Source of the DNA: Halomonas sp. M20
Lineage (GTDB): Bacteria > Pseudomonadota > Gammaproteobacteria > Pseudomonadales > Halomonadaceae
Direction of reading: 5' to 3'
Assembly: GCF_020622265.1 (NCBI RefSeq)
Contig: NZ_JACNMQ010000005.1
Location: forward strand, 124,001-188,000
DNA: 64,000 nt
Shown here piece after piece: positions 35,793-44,410 of this stretch. The notes under the pieces are model-generated. The model saw only the letters and a list, made by a program, of their open reading frames with translations, ran no database searches and was not told the DNA's origin. A program made the translations under genes and the position numbers. How positions within the stretch are numbered: the stretch's first letter is position 1; every line of letters begins with the position of its first letter.

Positions 35793-37037
35793 TTACCTAG
35801 CCGTGGGTAGAATGCACCCCGTCACTCTCGGTAGGGCAGGAAAGGGAGAGTAGAGCAGTTGTTCCACTGCGCCTGGCTGTTGCTTTGCAAGCTGCGCCGC
35901 TGCCTGGGTTATCACCGGGTCGTTGAACAACAGCGCGGCCGCCATCATGGTACCAAGAGCGGTCCCAGGCTCGAAACCATCGAGCTCCTGGTAGGGCCAG
36001 GGTTCATCTTGTAGCACGTGCTCGGCAACAAAGTTGAAGCCGCGGCGCAGTTCGCGCTCGACATTTGCGTCCTGCCATTGTGGCAGGCCAAGCCTGTGGG
36101 CATAGTCGACCAGTCGAGCATAGGCTTCGAGGTTGAAATTGCTGTAGTGCCAAGGGCGCGTACGTTCAAGTTCTCTCGGCTGACGCCCTTGGGCATCGAA
36201 CTGTTCGGCGATGCGCTGCTGGGTAATATTGAGCTGTTTTCGTGCCAGCTCGGGTTGATCGGTGAAAAGTGCAAAGGCAACCACCTGAGCGTCGTACCAG
36301 GTGCCGTGGTTGTTATCTGCCTGCTCCTCTTCGCGGCCGTTGCCGCTTTCAAGCAGCCAGTCGAGAAGATCGGCGTACCAACCCTTGATCGATGTGTACT
36401 CGTCTTGACTCAAGGCGGGGGTGTCGCGGAGGAGTTCCACGCTGTTGGCAACGTCGATGAGCAGTCGGCTGTCGATGATGCCGATATCGCGGCCATCGAC
36501 TCGCCCCGGAATGGCTTGTGCGTAGGCCATGTTCGGCGCCATGCGGGTGGCTGGCGTGACAAACCAGTTGATCATCTGCCGGGCGGCCTTATTGGCGTAG
36601 TCGATATTGTCGGAAAAATAGTAGGCAAGGGCCAGCTGGCGTACGTCCTTGGCAAAGCTGATCATGCGCTGCTTGTCCGTGGCGTTGGTCTTAGTCGCCA
36701 TATTGTATTCACCATCCCGCTGGACATAGGGCAGACCGTTGTCGGTTTCGGGATTGGGCCACCAGTAAGGGGCAAAGCTGAAATAGTCGTGGCGATTGCC
36801 GCTAGCGGGTAGCTGCGTCTTGTCCACGACAGAATAGAGCGAGCGATCCAGCGCTTCGTCGGCATGTTCCAGAAGTGCGATATAGGCTTTATCGGGCAGT
36901 GTATCGTCACGTTGGCCAAGCAGGCACTTGCTATAGGAGAGAACGCCTTGGCGATAGCCGAACGTGCCCTCAGCTGGACTCGCTAGCCCAGGCGTTGCGG
37001 TCAACAACGTCAAACACAGTAACGCTGTTTTTCGCAT
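35793..37037 (-). CDS. Secreted alginate_lyase-domain protein, probable polyuronate lyase (PL38-like)
   Basis: The product has 414 residues with a Sec signal cleaved after GLA near residue 19. An alpha/alpha toroid lyase is suggested by HDYFSFAPYWWPNP (83-96), NNHGTWYDAQ (242-251) and the ERTRPWHYSNFNLEAY stretch. The NNHG pair matches the Asn/His of alginate-lyase-fold enzymes. I associate the YWWPNP type with PL38, which includes glucuronan and alginate lyases; this is a motif-based judgement. ATG at 37037 has AGGAA upstream. It stands outside the synthesis operon, 7 kb away, and could degrade the same polymer outside the cytoplasm. Confidence 0.7.
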   Translation of the reverse strand: MRKTALLCLTLLTATPGLASPAEGTFGYRQGVLSYSKCLLGQRDDTLPDKAYIALLEHADEALDRSLYSVVDKTQLPASGNRHDYFSFAPYWWPNPETDNGLPYVQRDGEYNMATKTNATDKQRMISFAKDVRQLALAYYFSDNIDYANKAARQMINWFVTPATRMAPNMAYAQAIPGRVDGRDIGIIDSRLLIDVANSVELLRDTPALSQDEYTSIKGWYADLLDWLLESGNGREEEQADNNHGTWYDAQVVAFALFTDQPELARKQLNITQQRIAEQFDAQGRQPRELERTRPWHYSNFNLEAYARLVDYAHRLGLPQWQDANVERELRRGFNFVAEHVLQDEPWPYQELDGFEPGTALGTMMAAALLFNDPVITQAAAQLAKQQPGAVEQLLYSPFPALPRVTGCILPTAR

Positions 37038-37103
37038 GACATTGTTCCTGGAAGAGAAAGCCACCCCATATCTTCTGAAAACCTGAAAAAAGAGCGGGAT
37101 GGC

Positions 37104-37562
37104 TCAGCGCCGTCGACGCGGTTTAGGTTTGTCTTTCTGCAAACGATACAGCTCGCGTATCAGTGCGCGGCAACCCTTCCAGCAACGCTCGATGATAGGC
37201 TCGATAGGATCCGGAAGCGGGTGGGTATGCAGCGTGGCCAAGGCCTGCATCAGCACGCGCTCTTGCTCCAGCAACTCGTTGACCAGTACCTGGCCGTCGT
37301 CGCTGACAAAACTCTTGAGACGACTCCATAGCCACAGATAATCGTCACGTTCGACATCCGCATCTCGGGGAAGTAGGTTGAGATGCTGCTTGGCCAGGGC
37401 TTGCAGTTCGCGCATCGCCTTGTCGCGCTCTTCGTAATGCGGCTTCAGCGCATCGCGCAGCGAAGGGCGTAGACGTTCGAGATTGTCTTGAAAATAATCG
37501 AGACTATCTGCCAGCGCTTCCAATACACTATCCATCGCCACCTGGCGATTATCGAGAAACAT
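37104..37562 (-). CDS. Conserved-looking hypothetical helical protein
   Basis: I do not recognise this family. The product has 152 residues, no signal peptide or membrane segment, and appears all-helical, with a charged middle (ERDKAMRELQALAKQHL), a possible coiled coil and a strongly basic tail (KDKPKPRRRR). It has one of the best ribosome sites in the window (AGGAGGTGA, fully complementary to 16S rRNA, about 6 bases before the ATG), which argues that it is a real and well-translated gene. It lies between the third lyase and rimK on the same strand, each separated by more than 60 bases. Confidence 0.7.
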   Translation of the reverse strand: MFLDNRQVAMDSVLEALADSLDYFQDNLERLRPSLRDALKPHYEERDKAMRELQALAKQHLNLLPRDADVERDDYLWLWSRLKSFVSDDGQVLVNELLEQERVLMQALATLHTHPLPDPIEPIIERCWKGCRALIRELYRLQKDKPKPRRRR

Positions 37563-37690
37563 GAGCTATCACCTCCTGCGGTGATGCAGATTGTGCGATG
37601 GGAAACAGTGTTTTACTAGCCTTTGTATGAAGAATTTTTTTGTTTGCACGTTTATATCTTTTGGCTCCCTTCAATCTCTCCAACGATGAC

Positions 37691-38599
37691 CTACCCTTTG
37701 GGCTTCGAAGGCTTCTTGCGTGGCGTGGCAGCATGTTTTTCCATATGCTCGATAATCAATCCGGCGATGTCCTTGCCGGTGGAGGTTTCGATACCTTGAA
37801 GCCCCGGGGAGGAGTTGACCTCCATGATCACCGGGCCATGATTCGAGCGCAGTAGATCAACACCTGCCACTTGCAGACCCATGGCCTTGGCAGCTCGAAT
37901 CGCCGTCGAGCGCTCTTCCGGGGTAATGCGAATCACGGTGGCGCTCCCGCCGCGATGCAGGTTGGAGCGAAACTCGCCTTCGGCTGCCTGGCGTTTCATT
38001 GCCGCTACCACCTTGTCGCCAACGACCAGGCAGCGGATATCGGCCCCTTTGGCCTCCTTGATGTACTCCTGAATCATGATGTTGGCCTTCATGCCCATGA
38101 AGGCTTGAACCACCGATTCAGCGGCCTGATTGGTTTCTGCCAGTACCACACCAATACCCTGTGTACCTTCAAGCAGCTTGATGACCAGGGGGGCACCCCG
38201 AACCATGGTGATCAGATCAGGAATATCGTCAGGTGAGTGGGCAAACCCTGTGATCGGCAATCCCAGCCCCTTGCGAGAGAGTAACTGCAGAGAGCGCAGC
38301 TTGTCTCTGGAGCGCGTGATCGACACATTGTCGTTGAGTACGTAAGTGCCCATCATTTCAAATTGACGCAGTACCGCACAGCCATAAAAGGTGACTGAAG
38401 CACCGATGCGCGGAATGACCGCATCGAAGGGCTCCAGCTGCGCTCCCTTGTAATGAATCGAGGGGCGATGGGAAGCGATGTTCATGTAGCAGCGCAAGGT
38501 ATCCACTACTCGAGCACTATGACCACGGCTTTCCGCAGCCTCGATCAAGCGGCGCGTAGAGTACAGGTTGCGGTTACGCGATAGCAGGGCGATATGCAT
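37691..38599 (-). CDS. rimK: Ribosomal protein S6 glutamate ligase RimK
   Basis: RimK is an ATP-grasp ligase that adds glutamates to the C terminus of ribosomal protein S6. It has 302 residues and is collinear with E. coli Rim[14 protein letters not shown] at the start, [31 protein letters not shown] and [14 protein letters not shown] chose ATG 38599 with GGAGAA upstream; the frame continues 41 codons further 5' without homology. rimB lies 64 bases upstream. In Pseudomonas RimK is controlled by RimA, RimB and c-di-GMP; no rimA is seen here. Confidence 0.95.
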   Translation of the reverse strand: MHIALLSRNRNLYSTRRLIEAAESRGHSARVVDTLRCYMNIASHRPSIHYKGAQLEPFDAVIPRIGASVTFYGCAVLRQFEMMGTYVLNDNVSITRSRDKLRSLQLLSRKGLGLPITGFAHSPDDIPDLITMVRGAPLVIKLLEGTQGIGVVLAETNQAAESVVQAFMGMKANIMIQEYIKEAKGADIRCLVVGDKVVAAMKRQAAEGEFRSNLHRGGSATVIRITPEERSTAIRAAKAMGLQVAGVDLLRSNHGPVIMEVNSSPGLQGIETSTGKDIAGLIIEHMEKHAATPRKKPSKPKG

Positions 38600-38663
38600 G
38601 TAATTCTCCAAGCCGACAAGAAAGAGCATCAAGGAAGTGCCAAACAAATCGATGGGCGCTTCC

Positions 38664-39101
38664 TCAGGGTTCACCGTGCAGGAATGCCGCTCCCGGAGCA
38701 ACCAATAGACGGCGCATCGCACGACGTCCCAGCAGCATGGGGTGGCGCATCTCGCGGCGGTCGACCAGAGTCAGTTCCACTGGGTAGTCCAGCTCACCCA
38801 GCAGCATATGAGTTCTCACTACATAACGCCACTGAGAATGACCGTTGGAACTGGTGATTCTTCGTCGGTCATGCAAGTGCATCTTGACAGGGTGCGCAGG
38901 GCTATCCGGCCCGCCACCTCGTGTAACGAAGCTGACCCACATATGGCCATTGTCTTCGAAACTGTCGATGTCTTCGGCATGCAGCGCGGAGGTACGCGCG
39001 CCAGTATCGATCTTGCAGCACAAGGCCAGGCCCAGTTCGGGAAGTTCCACCATCTCTCGACGGCCAACGACGGCCTTGGCTTGATAGGGTAATGCTTTCA
39101 T
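38664..39101 (-). CDS. rimB: RimB-like retropepsin-type protease
   Basis: The product has 145 residues. [13 protein letters not shown] (Asp32) is the signature of the small aspartic-protease-like family formerly called ATP-dependent zinc protease (DUF785). RLLVAP and [10 protein letters not shown] near the C terminus also fit. In Pseudomonas rimB lies beside rimK and modulates S6 modification. Here too it directly precedes rimK on the same strand. The DUF3549 gene lies 3 bases upstream, so the three probably share a transcript. Confidence 0.88.
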   Translation of the reverse strand: MKALPYQAKAVVGRREMVELPELGLALCCKIDTGARTSALHAEDIDSFEDNGHMWVSFVTRGGGPDSPAHPVKMHLHDRRRITSSNGHSQWRYVVRTHMLLGELDYPVELTLVDRREMRHPMLLGRRAMRRLLVAPGAAFLHGEP

Positions 39102-39104
39102 AAT

Positions 39105-40142
39105 TCAGTTTCTTCCAGAACTAAGTTCGCTCAACCGCTGCCGAGTCCGTGTTTCTGGGGCGGCCTGACGCAAACTGATCAGCAAAGGCAGGCGCAAGCG
39201 CGGAATCACGGCCAGACTGCGAATCAGGGCGGCAAAGTCGGCGTGTTCATTTTCGGCCAGTCGTTCGATGAAGCGTGGCAGACGCTGCGCATCCTCGAGT
39301 TGTGGCCATCCCCGTGCGGCGATGGCGGCAAACAGGTCCGGGCCGCAGGCTGCCTGATCCTCGAGCAATTCATCGTACCAGGCACCCACGATGTCTCGAT
39401 CGCCTTGGCCAACGGCGCGGACACAGTCACAGAAAGTCTCGATATCGCCTTCCTGAGCGGCGCGTTCGCCCCGGGCAATCAATGCTTGCGTCAATACCGT
39501 CGATAAAGACCTGTGCTCCAGACAGTGGCATAGCGGGCGTAACACTTCCAGGGGCAAGGCGTCGAGCTGTGCGGCTAACTCATCACCTTGCTGGGCATCG
39601 TGGCGCACGACGAAATCCGCAAGCCCCTGCAGCCCCAGTGCTTGCCATTGTACTTCAGCTAGCTGGCCTGTCAGATAGGCTTCGGCAAACTCAAAATATT
39701 CGCTTGCCTCTCGGTTCAGATCGTCGCTTACGTAGGCATGCAACAGGGCGCGTTGGGTCATGTGGGGGGTAAACGTCAACGGATTGTCTTGCATCAGATT
39801 GTTGACGTGCTCGGCGGAGTCATCGCTTTGCCGTGACGCGGTGCGCCCGATCGTCTCCAGCAATCGCTGGAGAAACGCGTCCCGAGGTGCGGGATCCAGT
39901 AGCCCCTGTTCGTCCAGGGGTAAGGACAAGAACCAGATCAGTGGATCGTCGTTATTGCCAACTTGAAAGACACAGGCCAGCTGAGCGCGATCCAGCCAAG
40001 GCCAGGGCCAGGCAAGTTCGCCTGCCTCGAAAGCTTCCAGAGTAGAGGCAGGGCAGGGCGTCACTTGCCGGCCCAGGGCATAAAAGCGAGAAGGTGCTCC
40101 AATGCGCCCAAAGAAATCACCGAGAGAATGTATCGGTTGCAT
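39105..40142 (-). CDS. DUF3549-family protein
   Basis: The product has 345 residues, probably cytoplasmic, with no signal or membrane segment. It opens with MQPIHSLGDFFGRIGAPSRF and the FYALGRQVTPC stretch, which I associate with DUF3549, a gammaproteobacterial family of unknown function. The second half is helical and HEAT-like. ATG 40142 is supported by GGAGG 5 bases upstream; longer frames to 40211 are not. It ends 3 bases before rimB, which suggests co-translation, but nothing in the sequence shows a link to S6 modification. Confidence 0.8.
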   Translation of the reverse strand: MQPIHSLGDFFGRIGAPSRFYALGRQVTPCPASTLEAFEAGELAWPWPWLDRAQLACVFQVGNNDDPLIWFLSLPLDEQGLLDPAPRDAFLQRLLETIGRTASRQSDDSAEHVNNLMQDNPLTFTPHMTQRALLHAYVSDDLNREASEYFEFAEAYLTGQLAEVQWQALGLQGLADFVVRHDAQQGDELAAQLDALPLEVLRPLCHCLEHRSLSTVLTQALIARGERAAQEGDIETFCDCVRAVGQGDRDIVGAWYDELLEDQAACGPDLFAAIAARGWPQLEDAQRLPRFIERLAENEHADFAALIRSLAVIPRLRLPLLISLRQAAPETRTRQRLSELSSGRN

Positions 40143-40270
40143 GGCATCCTCCATGGTCAGGGACGCACTGTAGCTCGACAAGCATTTATTGACCAGTCGT
40201 TGGTTGATCAAAAAATAAGCGTTTTTTACAAGTCGTTATGATGCGGGAGCAAACGAAAGTACTTCAGGGG

Positions 40271-40279
40271 TTATCCACA
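40271..40279 (+). promoter_or_regulatory. Single perfect DnaA box
   Basis: TTATCCACA matches the strongest DnaA box consensus. It lies in the 298-base divergent spacer between the DUF3549 gene and the cystine transporter. No cluster of further boxes, no AT-rich unwinding stretch and no origin genes are near, so it may be regulatory or chance. Confidence 0.4.
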
Positions 40280-40440
40280 GGATGATGCACGGTTTGTGTG
40301 AATGACTGAACAAAGGCCAGGCACGATCTGGAAAATTGAAAGACTCTATTGGTCATCGGCACTGCTTTTCTTTAGGCTATGTAACCAAAAGGAATACTCA
40401 AACGGTTTCCTTATTCGATTTCAAGCAAGTGGAGATAACC

Positions 40441-41202
40441 ATGCGTAATATGCTGCGAACCGCGCTGCTCTGTGCCTCGCTTGGCGTAACGGGGCAAGCC
40501 ATTGCTCAAGATGACGACGAGACGCTCAAGGTCGGCATGTCCGGGGGGTACTTTCCGTTCACCTTCGTCGAGCAGGATACCCTCAAGGGCTTTGAAGTGG
40601 ACGTTATGGATGCGGTGGCCGAGCGGCTGGGGATCGATGTCGAGTACGTCACCGCCAACTTCTCGGGGCTGTTCGGCATGCTCGGGTCAGGGCGTATCGA
40701 TACCATTGCCAATCAAATTACCATTACCGAGGAGCGGCAGCAGAAATACGTGTTTACCCAACCCTATGTCTACGATGGCGCGCAAGTCGTGGTGAGGCGC
40801 GGTAACGACGATATCGCAGGGGTCGAGGATTTGCGTGACAAGACCGTGGCGGTCAACCTGGGCTCGAACTACGAACAGCTGCTGCGGGAATTGCCCTATT
40901 CCGATGAGATCGATATTCGCACCTACGATAGCAACATCGAACAGGATACTGCGCTGGGTAGGGTCGACGCCTTCGTCATGGACCGGGTCAGCGCCAGCCA
41001 GGTGATCAAGGAAAAACCGCTGCCACTTGAACTGGCGGGCGAGCCTTTCTCGGAGATACGCAATGCACTGCCGTTCCGAGACGACGAAGAAGGCCGCAAG
41101 ATGCGTGATCGCGTCGATCAGGCGCTGAACGCGCTCAAGGAAGACGGCACCCTCGGCAAGATATCCCAGGAGTGGTTCGGCAGTGATATCACCCAGCCAT
41201 GA
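40441..41202 (+). CDS. tcyJ: Cystine-type amino-acid ABC transporter, periplasmic binding protein
   Basis: The product is a 253-residue periplasmic solute-binding protein of family 3. The signal is cleaved after AIA near residue 22. LKVGMSGGYFPFTF, LKGFEVDVMDAVAERLG and the GRIDTIANQITITEERQ stretch fit TcyJ (FliY) of E. coli rather than glutamine or arginine binders. ATG 40441 follows GGAGA; upstream in-frame starts lack a signal peptide. It is the first gene of a three-gene transporter operon. Cystine is the likely substrate, but other amino acids cannot be ruled out. Confidence 0.85.
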   Translation: MRNMLRTALLCASLGVTGQAIAQDDDETLKVGMSGGYFPFTFVEQDTLKGFEVDVMDAVAERLGIDVEYVTANFSGLFGMLGSGRIDTIANQITITEERQQKYVFTQPYVYDGAQVVVRRGNDDIAGVEDLRDKTVAVNLGSNYEQLLRELPYSDEIDIRTYDSNIEQDTALGRVDAFVMDRVSASQVIKEKPLPLELAGEPFSEIRNALPFRDDEEGRKMRDRVDQALNALKEDGTLGKISQEWFGSDITQP

Positions 41203-41271
41203 GCCTCTTGCCAGGCTCCATTACCTCTTGATCGGCCATGTCTTTTGCAAAAATCAAGGATCGACAATTAG

Positions 41272-41946
41272 ATGAATGCCCTGGACATCGACTACATGCT
41301 GGGCCTGATGCCGATCCTGCTCAGCTATTTGCCTTTGACCTTGGAAATGGCTGCTGCGGGGATGGTGCTGGCGCTGATTCTTGCGTGTTTAATGGCGGTG
41401 GTGAGGGTGTTGAAGATCCCCGGTCTCAATGCCTTCACGCTGCTTTTCATCTCATTCTTCCGGGGTACACCGCTACTGGTGCAGCTGTTCCTGTTCTATT
41501 ACGGGCTGCCCCAGTTGATGAGCGCGCTGACGCAAATCAACGGTGTTACCGCCACTATCATGGGGTTGACGCTGCATTTTTCCGCCTATATGGCAGAGTC
41601 GATTCGCGCCGCCATCGTCGGCATCGATCGTAGCCAGACCGATGCAGCCTTGTCCATTGGCATGACCCGCGGGCAAACGATGCGTCGTGTCGTACTGCCT
41701 CAAGCGACACGGGTAGCGGTGCCGACGCTGATGAACTACTTCATCGACATGATCAAGGCGACTTCTCTGGCATTTACTCTGGGCGTTACCGAGTTGATGG
41801 GGGCCACGCAAAAGGAGGCGGCGGGCAGCTTTCTCTATTTCGAGGCTTTCATCAGTGTGGCGCTGATCTATTGGGGGGTCGTCGAGCTGCTGGCCTGGCT
41901 GCAGCGCAGTCTTGAAACCCGACTCAACAAGGCCTACCAACGATGA
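41272..41946 (+). CDS. tcyL: Cystine-type amino-acid ABC transporter, permease
   Basis: This inner-membrane permease has 224 residues and about five membrane segments. The HisM-type signature is visible in [18 protein letters not shown] and the EAA loop reads [22 protein letters not shown] in two stretches. It matches TcyL (YecS) in size. The 4-base overlap with the ATPase gene indicates translational coupling. Confidence 0.87.
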   Translation: MNALDIDYMLGLMPILLSYLPLTLEMAAAGMVLALILACLMAVVRVLKIPGLNAFTLLFISFFRGTPLLVQLFLFYYGLPQLMSALTQINGVTATIMGLTLHFSAYMAESIRAAIVGIDRSQTDAALSIGMTRGQTMRRVVLPQATRVAVPTLMNYFIDMIKATSLAFTLGVTELMGATQKEAAGSFLYFEAFISVALIYWGVVELLAWLQRSLETRLNKAYQR

Positions 41947-42692
41947 TTGCGCTACAAGGTCTTATCAAGCGTTTCGGCGATGAGACGATTCTCGACGGGG
42001 TCGATCTGTCTATCGAACAGGGCGAGATCATCGTCGTGATCGGGCCTTCGGGAACCGGCAAGTCGACCTTACTGCGCTGCATGAATTTCCTGGAGCAGCC
42101 CGACGGCGGCCGGATTCAGATAGGCGATCTGAGTGTCGATGTGACCCGGGCGAGCAGGAAAGAGATTCTCGCACTGCGTCGGCGAACCGCCTTCGTGTTT
42201 CAGAACTACGCGCTATTCGCCAACAAGACGGCCCTCGACAATGTTGCCGAGGGGTTGATCGTCGTCAATGGCTGGAAGAAACCCCTGGCCCGGGAGCGGG
42301 CGGGGGAACTTCTCGAACGGGTCGGGTTGTCAGACAAGGCAAACGCCTATCCTGCCTCGCTCTCCGGTGGTCAGCAGCAGCGCGTCGGCATCGCCCGGGC
42401 GATGGCAGCCCAGGCAGAAGTGATTCTGTTCGATGAGCCGACCTCATCCCTGGACCCGGAATGGGTCGAAGAGGTGCTTGGGGTAATGAAGCAGCTGGCC
42501 AGGGAGCGCCAGACCATGCTGGTAGTCACTCATGAGATGAGCTTTGCTCGAGACGTGGCGGATCGCGTCATCTTCATGAGCGATGGTCATATCGTCGAAC
42601 AGGGGCCGCCGTCGCAGCTCTTCTCGACGCCTCAGGACGAGCGTACCAAGAGCTTTCTGCGCAAGGTATTGGCAACCCAGGCACCTTGGTAA
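41943..42692 (+). CDS. tcyN: Cystine-type amino-acid ABC transporter, ATP-binding protein
   Basis: The product is a 249-residue ABC ATPase with Walker [14 protein letters not shown] (about 35-47), Q-loop [11 protein letters not shown], signature [13 protein letters not shown], Walker [15 protein letters not shown] and H-loop VTHEMSFA. It is close to TcyN (YecC). Its ATG overlaps the permease stop (ATGA). The operon resembles the tcyJLN set, without the dcyD desulfhydrase found beside it in E. coli. Confidence 0.9.
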   Translation: MIALQGLIKRFGDETILDGVDLSIEQGEIIVVIGPSGTGKSTLLRCMNFLEQPDGGRIQIGDLSVDVTRASRKEILALRRRTAFVFQNYALFANKTALDNVAEGLIVVNGWKKPLARERAGELLERVGLSDKANAYPASLSGGQQQRVGIARAMAAQAEVILFDEPTSSLDPEWVEEVLGVMKQLARERQTMLVVTHEMSFARDVADRVIFMSDGHIVEQGPPSQLFSTPQDERTKSFLRKVLATQAPW

Positions 42693-42777
42693 GCGTTCTT
42701 GCACAAAAGGGGAGCGCATCTGGCCAGTGCTTTCTACGCAAGGGATAATGGGTGCACATTTTTGATCCGGAGTCGCC

Positions 42778-43104
42778 ATGACGCCGCATACCGAACTTGC
42801 TCAAGCACTCGAGCGCCTTGAAGCGACGCTGAGTAGCGTCGATCTATGGAGGACGCCTCAGCCCGAGACGGCGGCCTTCGAGAGCCAGGAGCCTTTCTGC
42901 GTGGACACCATGGAACTGCCTCAGTGGCTACGCTATGTCTTCATTCCCCGATTGCAAGCGCTGGTGGACGCCAAGGCAACGTTACCTGCCAGTTGTGAGG
43001 TGGCGCCTGCCGTCGAGGTCTATCTGCAGCAAACCAGGCCCAGCACCCGGGCGCTGGTGGTCAAGGCAGTTGCGGATATTGACCGCATCGTGACAGAGGC
43101 TTGA
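42778..43104 (+). CDS. yqcC: YqcC-family protein (DUF446)
   Basis: This is a small, probably cytoplasmic helical protein of 108 residues. LWRTPQPETAAFESQEPFCVDTM in pieces and the MELPQWLRYVFIPRLQAL stretch are the family signature. The function is unknown. In E. coli yqcC sits beside truC; here it stands alone between the cystine operon and a terminator. The start ATG 42778 is preceded by CGGAG. Confidence 0.88.
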   Translation: MTPHTELAQALERLEATLSSVDLWRTPQPETAAFESQEPFCVDTMELPQWLRYVFIPRLQALVDAKATLPASCEVAPAVEVYLQQTRPSTRALVVKAVADIDRIVTEA

Positions 43105-43151
43105 GTGCCTTGCTGGGGTGTTCCTATCTATCCTGTGCCGAACTGACAGGC

Positions 43152-43192
43152 AAAAAAAACGCCGGGCACGAAGCCCGACGCTCAAAAAAAAG
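43152..43192. terminator. Bidirectional terminator between yqcC and the OmpW-like gene
   Basis: ACGCCGGGC and GCCCGACG pair with one mismatch around ACGAA. Eight As precede and eight As follow the stem, so the minus strand has a clear U-tract to end the OmpW-like mRNA. On the plus strand the tail is A-rich and termination is doubtful. Confidence 0.75.
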
Positions 43193-43203
43193 AAAACTCT
43201 TAC

Positions 43204-43779
43204 TTAGAAGCTGAATGTTACGCCAGCGCCTATGGCAACGGGATCGTAGTCGAAATCATCGCTTACGCGGCCAGTTGCAGTGTCTTGCGAATAATCGACC
43301 TTGATGTCGGTGTAGTTGACGAAACCGTTGACTGCCAGGTAATCGGTAATTATCAGATCGACCCCTAGCTCGGCCTTGGGTGCCCAGGTGTTGTCGAGGC
43401 TAAGCCCATCGCTTTCGTCAGAGAAGCGTGTGTAGTTGGCACCGAGGCCAGCATAAGGTTGAATACGGGCGTCCATACCACCGAGCGGATAAAACTGAGC
43501 CATCAGATCGATGGGCTGGCTACTGAAGCTGTCACCGCTGTCGATATCGTGCTCGAACTCACCGCTGCTACCCAAGGTTACGCCCAGCTTATCCATGACC
43601 ATGACACCGACGCTGCCACCGTAAGTCTTGTCGGTATCGATCCGGCCACTATCCGGGTCTTCCTTGATTACGTTGCCTCGGACCAGGATGTCACCTGTTT
43701 CATAAGCCATGGCTGCCTGAGAAGCACCGAACAAGGCGCCAACCAAGATTGCGCTAGAAACCAATTTAGTCCTGAACAT
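43204..43779 (-). CDS. OmpW-family outer-membrane porin
   Basis: The product has 191 residues with a Sec signal cleaved after AMA near residue 24. The mature protein is an eight-stranded barrel candidate: it opens YETGDILVRGNVI, has IQPYAGLGANYTRF in the middle and ends in Phe (VTFSF), as OmpW proteins do. OmpW forms a narrow channel for small hydrophobic molecules. I chose ATG 43779 with AAGGAG 6 bases upstream; the longer frame to 43914 lacks a signal peptide at its start. It is a single gene between two spacers, ended by the terminator just downstream. Confidence 0.85.
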   Translation of the reverse strand: MFRTKLVSSAILVGALFGASQAAMAYETGDILVRGNVIKEDPDSGRIDTDKTYGGSVGVMVMDKLGVTLGSSGEFEHDIDSGDSFSSQPIDLMAQFYPLGGMDARIQPYAGLGANYTRFSDESDGLSLDNTWAPKAELGVDLIITDYLAVNGFVNYTDIKVDYSQDTATGRVSDDFDYDPVAIGAGVTFSF

Positions 43780-44031
43780 GAAAATCTCCTTGAGCTCTTC
43801 GCGTCTCACAAGACGCGAGTGCGTTGATACAACTGCCAATAAAAACGCTGTTTCATTACGTGTTACAAGTATAGGAAACACTGTTCGTCTTGTCATGTAG
43901 ATTTTTGTTATCAAACTATTAAAGTTGTTTAATTGGACTCATTAGCACTTTTTCCTTATTGCCTGGAATACAAGCTCTGTCGTTCACTAGTACATAAATA
44001 GCTGAATATTGTGGCGAAAGGAGCCGCTTCA

Positions 44032-44331
44032 ATGATTAGGGCAAAACACAGGTATGGTCGCCGGAGCCCTTATGGCAGCCAGGGTAAATTACTATCGTTA
44101 TTGACAGCGTCATTCATGGCGCTATGGCTACTGATCAATCCCGCGATCATCAGCGGCTTGAGCCTGGGCTGGCGTCTTCCAATATGGTTGCTGGGCGTTT
44201 GGGCGGTCGGGGCAGGCTTCTTTCATGGCATGGGGCTGGTGCGAAGAGGTTGGATGCAGAGTCTGCTGGGTGCTCCCCAGTGCTGGGTACTGCTGTTATT
44301 TTTTTATGTAATCGTATTGATAAGAAGCTAG
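44032..44331 (+). CDS. Small membrane protein of unknown function
   Basis: The product has 99 residues, a basic N terminus and probably three hydrophobic segments (about 20-40, 45-65 and 78-96). I do not recognise a family. AAAGGAG lies 8 bases before ATG 44032, which supports translation from there rather than the GTG at 44011. It ends 25 bases before a bidirectional terminator shared with putP. The position next to putP might mean a link to sodium or proline transport, but nothing in the sequence shows it. Confidence 0.65.
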   Translation: MIRAKHRYGRRSPYGSQGKLLSLLTASFMALWLLINPAIISGLSLGWRLPIWLLGVWAVGAGFFHGMGLVRRGWMQSLLGAPQCWVLLLFFYVIVLIRS

Positions 44332-44355
44332 TAAAAGTCGACAAGACGATGTCAT

Positions 44356-44390
44356 AAAAAAGCGGGGCCAGAAACCTGGCCCCGCTTTTC
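44356..44390. terminator. Bidirectional terminator between the small membrane protein and putP
   Basis: AGCGGGGCCAG pairs perfectly with CTGGCCCCGCT around AAAC (11 bp). Four Ts follow on the plus strand and six on the minus strand, so it can end both convergent transcripts. Confidence 0.9.
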
Positions 44391-44410
44391 GTGCGCCGCT
44401 ACCTTTCGGT

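Noticed and set aside
40271-40279. Replication origin
   Set aside because: Only one DnaA box was found, with no AT-rich unwinding region and no dnaA, dnaN or gyrB genes nearby.
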